64,000 nt of DNA from Zobellella endophytica (lineage in GTDB: Bacteria > Pseudomonadota > Gammaproteobacteria > Enterobacterales > Aeromonadaceae), in the NCBI RefSeq assembly GCF_003012775.1, contig NZ_PXYG01000005.1, positions 44,889 to 108,888 on the forward strand, read 5' to 3'. Positions 59,745-64,000 of the stretch are shown here, piece by piece. How positions within the stretch are numbered: the first letter of the stretch is position 1; each line of letters opens with the position of its first letter. The notes below the pieces were generated by a model. The model had not been told where the DNA came from and made no database searches. It saw nothing but the letters and a program-made list of their open reading frames with translations. A program made the position numbers and the translations under genes.

Positions 59745-60030
59745 AATCCCCTCAACATTTGTTTGGGTACCGGATCCGGTCCCGGCGGCATGGCCGGACG
59801 CGGGTGAACGGCTAAAATGCCCATTCTATCTGGTTTAATGGCTATATCTACCCCGTATCGGCTGGTAAGGAGCCCATCAGCAACTTGTTATGCAACATTC
59901 AACTTTTTGTGAACTTTTCAACATAAAGATAAAAAAGTGTTGATAACCGGCGCCGCGGGGCTAGGCCGGGCCCTCCCTTGCGGGTAAACTCTAGCCTTAC
60001 AGTGAAAACCGCATGAGTCAGGAGAAACGG
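59745..60030. promoter_or_regulatory. Divergent control region, torD-like gene / glyA
   Basis: A 286-bp spacer with an AT-rich core (about 59875-59950) full of short inverted repeats around TTCAAC/GTTGA and TGAA/TTCA. Such TGAA/TTCA pairs recall MetR sites, which control glyA in E. coli, but the spacing here (three or eight bases) does not match the usual five. I cannot assign a promoter with confidence. Confidence 0.35.
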
Positions 60031-61284
60031 ATGTTAAAGCGTGACATGAATATCGCCGATTATGATCCCCAGCTGTGGCAGGCCATCAGTGATGAAACCG
60101 TGCGCCAGGAAGAGCATATCGAACTGATTGCTTCCGAGAACTACACCAGCCCGCGGGTGATGCAGGCGCAGGGCTCCCAGCTCACCAACAAGTACGCCGA
60201 AGGCTATCCGGGCAAGCGCTTCTATGGCGGCTGTGAGTATGTCGACATCGCCGAAGAGCTGGCCATCGAGCGCGCCAAGGCCCTGTTCGGCGCGACTTAT
60301 GCCAACGTTCAGCCGCACTCCGGCTCCCAGGCCAACGCCGCCGTCTTCATGGCCCTGGTCAAGCCCGGCGATACCGTCATGGGCATGAACCTGGCCCACG
60401 GCGGCCACCTGACTCACGGTTCTCCCGCCAACTTCTCCGGCAAGATGTACAACATCGTCCCCTACGGCATCAACGACGCCGGCGTGCTCGATTACGAGGA
60501 GATGGAGCGCCTGGCGGTCGAGCACAAGCCGAAGATGATCATCGGTGGTTTCTCCGCCTTCTCCGGCCTGGTCGACTGGGCGCGCATGCGCGAGATCGCG
60601 GACAAGGTCGGTGCCTGGTTCATGGTCGACATGGCCCACGTGGCGGGCCTGATCGCCGCGGGTCAATACCCCAACCCGCTGCCCCACGCCCACGTGGTGA
60701 CCACCACCACCCACAAGACCCTGGCCGGTCCCCGTGGTGGCCTGATCCTGTCCGCTTTCGGCGACGAAGATCTGGAGAAAAAGCTGAACTCCGCGGTCTT
60801 CCCCGGTGGTCAGGGCGGCCCGCTGATGCATATCATCGCCGCCAAGGCGGTGGCCTTCAAGGAAGCGATGGAGCCCGAGTTCAAGGAATACCAGGGCCAG
60901 GTGGTGAAGAACGCCCAGGCCATGGCCGATGAGTTCCAGAAGCGCGGCTACAAGGTAGTCTCCGGCGGTACCCACAACCACCTGTTCCTGCTCGACCTGA
61001 TCGACAAGGACATCACCGGTAAGGAAGCCGATGCCGCCCTGGGCCGCGCCTTCATCACCGTGAACAAGAACGCCGTGCCCAACGATCCGCGTTCTCCCTT
61101 CGTCACCTCCGGCATCCGTATCGGTACCCCGGCGGTGACCCGCCGCGGCTTCAAGGAAGCCGAAGTGCGGCAGTTGGCCGGCTGGATCTGCGATGTGCTC
61201 GACAACATCAACGACGACGCTACCAGTGCCCGGGTGAAGGAGCAGGTGCTGGACATCTGCCGCCGCTTCCCGGTCTATGCCTGA
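60031..61284 (+). CDS. glyA: Serine hydroxymethyltransferase
   Basis: PLP enzyme interconverting serine and glycine while charging tetrahydrofolate with one-carbon units. The 417-residue product aligns along its length with E. coli GlyA. It has [33 protein letters not shown] in parts, the Schiff-base lysine in [14 protein letters not shown] and [20 protein letters not shown] in parts. The start is the ATG at 60031 ([12 protein letters not shown]) with an AGGAG site. The in-frame ATG at 60013 has no such site. Confidence 0.97.
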   Translation: MLKRDMNIADYDPQLWQAISDETVRQEEHIELIASENYTSPRVMQAQGSQLTNKYAEGYPGKRFYGGCEYVDIAEELAIERAKALFGATYANVQPHSGSQANAAVFMALVKPGDTVMGMNLAHGGHLTHGSPANFSGKMYNIVPYGINDAGVLDYEEMERLAVEHKPKMIIGGFSAFSGLVDWARMREIADKVGAWFMVDMAHVAGLIAAGQYPNPLPHAHVVTTTTHKTLAGPRGGLILSAFGDEDLEKKLNSAVFPGGQGGPLMHIIAAKAVAFKEAMEPEFKEYQGQVVKNAQAMADEFQKRGYKVVSGGTHNHLFLLDLIDKDITGKEADAALGRAFITVNKNAVPNDPRSPFVTSGIRIGTPAVTRRGFKEAEVRQLAGWICDVLDNINDDATSARVKEQVLDICRRFPVYA

Positions 61285-61304
61285 TCGCCGTTGACGGCAA
61301 TATC

Positions 61305-61331
61305 AAACGGGGTCTGCGGACCCCGTTTTGT
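61305..61331 (+). terminator. Intrinsic terminator after glyA
   Basis: Ten-bp stem AAACGGGGTC / GACCCCGTTT with a TGCG loop, followed by TGTT, 20 bases after the glyA stop. Confidence 0.88.
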
Positions 61332-61345
61332 TAGGGCCGGGATGA

Positions 61346-61393
61346 GGGACTGGGGATTGGAGGCGGTCCCGAGTCCCCAATCCCGGATCCCCG
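61346..61393. repeat. GGGATTGG-type inverted repeat upstream of nrdR
   Basis: GGGATTGG at 61353-61360 pairs with CCAATCCC at 61377-61384, and shorter GGGAC/GTCCC and GGATCC elements surround them. It resembles short intergenic GGGACT/GGGATT repeat elements of proteobacteria. Confidence 0.5.
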
Positions 61394-61457
61394 CTCCTCT
61401 GGCAATCTCCAGTTCGCTTCTTTACACTAGGGCCATCGCCGGCCCCGCGGAGGCACC

Positions 61458-61907
61458 ATGCACTGCCCCTTCTGTAACGCAACCGAAACCAAGGTCATCG
61501 ACTCCCGCCTGGTGGGGGACGGCCTGCAGGTGCGCCGGCGGCGGGAATGCAATCTCTGCCGGGAGCGGTTTACCACCTTCGAGACCGCCGAGCTGGTGAT
61601 GCCGCGGGTGATCAAAACCACCGGCATCCGCGAGCCCTTCAACGAAGACAAGCTGGAAGCCGGCATGCAGCGCGCACTGGAAAAGCGTCCGGTCAGCACC
61701 GAGGCCATCGAGCAGGCCATCAGCCGCATCAAGTCCCAGCTGCGCGCCACCGGCGAGCGGGAAGTCAAGTCCGAGCTTATCGGCAACCTGGTGATGGAAG
61801 AGCTCAAGCAGCTCGACAAGGTCGCCTATATCCGCTTCGCCTCCGTTTACCGCTGTTTCGAGGATCTGCGCCAATTCGGCGAGGAAATAGCCCGTCTGGA
61901 GCAATAA
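61458..61907 (+). CDS. nrdR: Transcriptional repressor NrdR
   Basis: Zinc-finger and ATP-cone regulator that represses ribonucleotide reductase genes. The 149-residue product has the four zinc cysteines C3, C6, C31 and C34, followed by RERFTTFE and an ATP-cone (about 46-136, [18 protein letters not shown] in parts). ribD starts at the very next base after its stop, matching the nrdR-ribD order conserved in gammaproteobacteria. Confidence 0.96.
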   Translation: MHCPFCNATETKVIDSRLVGDGLQVRRRRECNLCRERFTTFETAELVMPRVIKTTGIREPFNEDKLEAGMQRALEKRPVSTEAIEQAISRIKSQLRATGEREVKSELIGNLVMEELKQLDKVAYIRFASVYRCFEDLRQFGEEIARLEQ

Positions 61908-63023
61908 GTGTTCACCAAAGAAGATGCGTCCTGGATGGCCAGGGCGCTTGAGCTGGCCCGGCGCGGGCATTTTACCACCTCCCCCAACCCGGCCGTGGGC
62001 TGCGTGCTCGTCAGGCAAAACGAAGTGGTCGGCGAGGGGTATCATCAGAAGGCCGGCGAACCCCACGCGGAAGTGTTCGCCCTGCGCCAGGCCGGCCTCC
62101 GCGCCCGGGGCGCCACCGCCTACGTCACCCTGGAGCCTTGCTCCCATCACGGTCGCACCCCGCCCTGCGCCCAGGGACTGATCGACGGCGGTGTGGCCCG
62201 GGTGGTGGCGGCCATGGTGGATCCCAATCCCCGGGTCGCCGGGCGAGGACTGGCCATGCTGCAGGAGGCGGGCATCCAGGCCGAAGCCGGCCTGATGAAC
62301 GAGGCGGCGGAGGCGGTCAACGTCGGTTTTCTGCACCGCATGCGCACCGGCCGTCCCTTCGTGACCGTCAAGCTGGCCGCCAGCCTGGACGGGCGCACCG
62401 CGCTCGCCAACGGCGAGAGCAAGTGGATCACCGGCCCCGAGGCCAGGCAGGACGTGCAGCGCCAGCGGGCCTTGAGCTGTGCCCTGCTGTCCGGGTCCGA
62501 CACCGTGCTGGCCGACGACGCCACCCTCAACGTGCGCTGGCCGGAGCTGCCCGCCTCGGTGCGGGAGCACTATCCCGAGGCCGCGCTGCGCCAGCCGCTG
62601 CGCATCGTGGTCGATACCCGTAACCGGCTGCACCCGGGGTTGAGGCTTTTTTCCGTGCCCGGCCCGGTGCTGCTGCTGCGCGGCCAGATGACCGGCGGTT
62701 TCGGCCCCTGGGTGGAAGAGTGTGTGCTGCCGCGCGCCGGGAACGGCAAGCTCGATCTGCCGCTGCTGCTGGATGAACTGGGCCGGCGCCAGCTGAACCG
62801 GCTGTGGGTGGAGGCGGGAGCGCGGCTGAGCGGCGCCCTGCTCGGCCAGGGACTGGTGGACGAACTGGTGCTCTACCAGGCCCCCAGGTTGATGGGCAAC
62901 ATCGCCCGCGGCCTGTTCGAACTGCCGGAACTGACCGCCATGACCCAAGTGCCCATCCTGGAATGGCGGGACTGCCGCCGGGTGGGCGCCGATATCAAAC
63001 TCGTTGTAAAGGTAAAAGACTGA
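61908..63023 (+). CDS. ribD: Riboflavin biosynthesis deaminase/reductase RibD
   Basis: Bifunctional enzyme for the second and third steps of riboflavin synthesis. The 371-residue product has an N-terminal zinc deaminase (GEPHAEVFAL, EPCSHHGRTPPCAQ) and a C-terminal NADPH reductase (KLAASLDGRTAL, WITGPEAR, VEAGARLSGALL). It uses a GTG start directly after the nrdR TAA stop with no spacer. The next in-frame ATG, at codon 10, would cut into the conserved N-terminus. The ribE start overlaps its stop (TGATG). Confidence 0.95.
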   Translation: MFTKEDASWMARALELARRGHFTTSPNPAVGCVLVRQNEVVGEGYHQKAGEPHAEVFALRQAGLRARGATAYVTLEPCSHHGRTPPCAQGLIDGGVARVVAAMVDPNPRVAGRGLAMLQEAGIQAEAGLMNEAAEAVNVGFLHRMRTGRPFVTVKLAASLDGRTALANGESKWITGPEARQDVQRQRALSCALLSGSDTVLADDATLNVRWPELPASVREHYPEAALRQPLRIVVDTRNRLHPGLRLFSVPGPVLLLRGQMTGGFGPWVEECVLPRAGNGKLDLPLLLDELGRRQLNRLWVEAGARLSGALLGQGLVDELVLYQAPRLMGNIARGLFELPELTAMTQVPILEWRDCRRVGADIKLVVKVKD

Positions 63024-63676
63024 TGTTTACCGGTATTGTGGAAGCCACCGGCAGGCTTGCGGCGATCAGCCGCAAGGGCAAGGAGTCGGTGATCAGGATC
63101 CATTGCCCCGGGCTGGATCTGTCCGATGTCAAATTGGGCGACTCCATCGCCACCAACGGCGTCTGCCTGACGGTGACCGAACTGGGCAAGGACTACTACT
63201 GCGCCGACGTGTCCGGCGAAACCATCGCCCGCACCGGCTTCGCCGATTACCAGGCGGGCCAGCGAGTCAACCTGGAGAAGGCGCTGCTGCCCACCAGCCG
63301 GCTGGGTGGCCACATCGTTTCCGGCCATGTGGACGGGGTGGGCAAGGTGGTGCGCCGCACCCTGCTCGGCAACAGCCTGGAGCTGTGGGTCGAGGCGCCG
63401 GCCGGGCTGGCCCGCTATATCGCGGAGAAGGGCTCGATCACGGTGGACGGCATCAGCCTGACGGTGAACGCGGTGGACGGGGCGGGCTTTAAATTGACCC
63501 TGGTACCCCATACATTACAGGAAACCACACTCGATGACTGGCAGGTGGGCCGCAGCGTCAACCTGGAGGTCGACATTATCGCCCGCTATCTGGAACGACT
63601 GCTGACCGGCTCGCCGGCATCACCGCCCAGCGGACTGACCCTGGCGACCCTGGCCGCCAGCGGATTCGTGAAATAA
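63023..63676 (+). CDS. ribE: Riboflavin synthase alpha subunit
   Basis: Dismutates two lumazines to riboflavin. The 217-residue product contains the usual two lumazine-binding barrels, the first starting [10 protein letters not shown] and the second near [13 protein letters not shown], with [13 protein letters not shown] and [13 protein letters not shown] as the paired repeat motifs. The start at 63023 overlaps the ribD stop by one base, so longer in-frame codons back to 62804 are inside ribD and rejected. Confidence 0.96.
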   Translation: MFTGIVEATGRLAAISRKGKESVIRIHCPGLDLSDVKLGDSIATNGVCLTVTELGKDYYCADVSGETIARTGFADYQAGQRVNLEKALLPTSRLGGHIVSGHVDGVGKVVRRTLLGNSLELWVEAPAGLARYIAEKGSITVDGISLTVNAVDGAGFKLTLVPHTLQETTLDDWQVGRSVNLEVDIIARYLERLLTGSPASPPSGLTLATLAASGFVK

Positions 63677-63690
63677 CAAGGGAGAATACC

Positions 63691-64000
63691 ATGGCCTTAA
63701 GCAGTACCCAGGAAATTATCGACGATATCCGGCAGGGCAAGATGGTCATCCTGATGGATGACGAAGACCGGGAGAACGAAGGCGATCTGATCATGGCCGC
63801 CGAGCTGGTGCGCCCGGAAGACATCAACTTCATGGCCAAGTACGGTCGTGGCCTGATCTGCCTGACCCTGACCGAAAACCGCTGCCGCCAGCTCGACCTG
63901 CCGCTGATGGTCAGCCGCAACACCGAGCAGTTCTCCACCGCCTTCACCGTCTCCATCGAGGCGGCGGAAGGGGTGACCACCGGCATCTCCGCCGCCGACC
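63691..64000 (+). CDS. ribB: 3,4-dihydroxy-2-butanone 4-phosphate synthase, 3' end beyond window
   Basis: The first 103 codons are present. The family signatures [26 protein letters not shown] and the start of TAFTVSIEA are seen. It follows ribE by 14 bp with a GGGAGAA ribosome site. Whether a GTP cyclohydrolase II domain is fused (RibBA type, common in this ribDE-ribBA-ribH order) cannot be told because the window ends. No FMN riboswitch is visible before it. Confidence 0.93.
   Translation, partial: MALSSTQEIIDDIRQGKMVILMDDEDRENEGDLIMAAELVRPEDINFMAKYGRGLICLTLTENRCRQLDLPLMVSRNTEQFSTAFTVSIEAAEGVTTGISAAD

Noticed and set aside
59875-59950. MetR site for glyA
   Set aside because: TGAA and TTCA pairs are present but with spacing of three or eight, not the five of the known consensus.
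63677-63690. FMN riboswitch before ribB
   Set aside because: The ribE-ribB spacer is only 14 bp, too short for one, and none of the conserved core is seen upstream of ribD either.

Overview
This 64-kb window is a GC-rich stretch of a gammaproteobacterial chromosome made mostly of ordinary housekeeping genes. Many gene neighbourhoods match enteric, Vibrio and Aeromonas chromosomes: cysK-cysZ-zipA-ligA, ycbB-ycbK, tesA/ybbA-ybbP, yfbV/ackA-pta, prmA/dusB-fis, accB-accC-yhdT-panF-prmA, and nrdR-ribD-ribE-ribB. With the high GC and the two sodium:amino-acid symporters, this suggests a marine or brackish relative of Aeromonadaceae such as Zobellella or Oceanimonas. That placement is inference, since no rRNA is present. 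I see no insertion sequence, integrase, prophage gene or CRISPR array.

Layout. 1-6.3 kb (minus strand): partial dsdA, an AGCS symporter, tmcA with a HlyU-family gene, crr, cysK. 6.6-15.2 kb: an L,D-transpeptidase and ycbK, cysZ, zipA, ligA, a YtfB/OapA-type gene, gltX. 15.3-16.0 kb: an operon of four identical tRNA-Ala(GGC) genes whose first two spacers carry tRNA 3'-end look-alikes. 16.0-23.4 kb: a Tag-family glycosylase, tesA divergent from ybbA-ybbP, and a large CHASE-PAS-GGDEF-EAL protein. 23.4-31.4 kb: yfcH, tpx, ackA-pta, yfbV, an AbrB-type membrane protein and a VanX-type dipeptidase. 31.4-39.7 kb: a 621-bp leader before a second AGCS symporter, a succinate-semialdehyde-type dehydrogenase, a BCCT transporter, a lipoprotein of unknown role, a betaine-type binding lipoprotein and two tiny ORFs. 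39.8-54.0 kb (mostly minus): fis, dusB, then an opposite-strand TolC/HlyD/ABC-2 permease cassette, then prmA, panF, yhdT, ridA-like, accC, accB, aroQ, acs. 54.2-59.7 kb (minus): an exonuclease, a cNMP/CBS/DUF294 protein, yqaA, a glutamine-amidotransferase-like hydrolase, an amidoligase, DUF2956 and a TorD-like chaperone. 60-64 kb: glyA, nrdR, ribD, ribE and a partial ribB.

How the genes fit together. Acetate and acetyl-CoA metabolism is well represented (ackA-pta, acs next to a DUF294 signalling protein, accBC). So are D-amino-acid and cell-wall chemistry (dsdA, VanX-type dipeptidase, L,D-transpeptidase, YcbK) and sodium-coupled or osmolyte uptake (two AGCS, BCCT, betaine-binding protein, panF).

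The least explained parts are the overlapping amidoligase/hydrolase pair, the efflux cassette that lacks an ATPase gene and separates prmA from dusB, the tRNA-like spacers, crr without ptsH and ptsI beside cysK, and a possible small RNA between prmA and panF.
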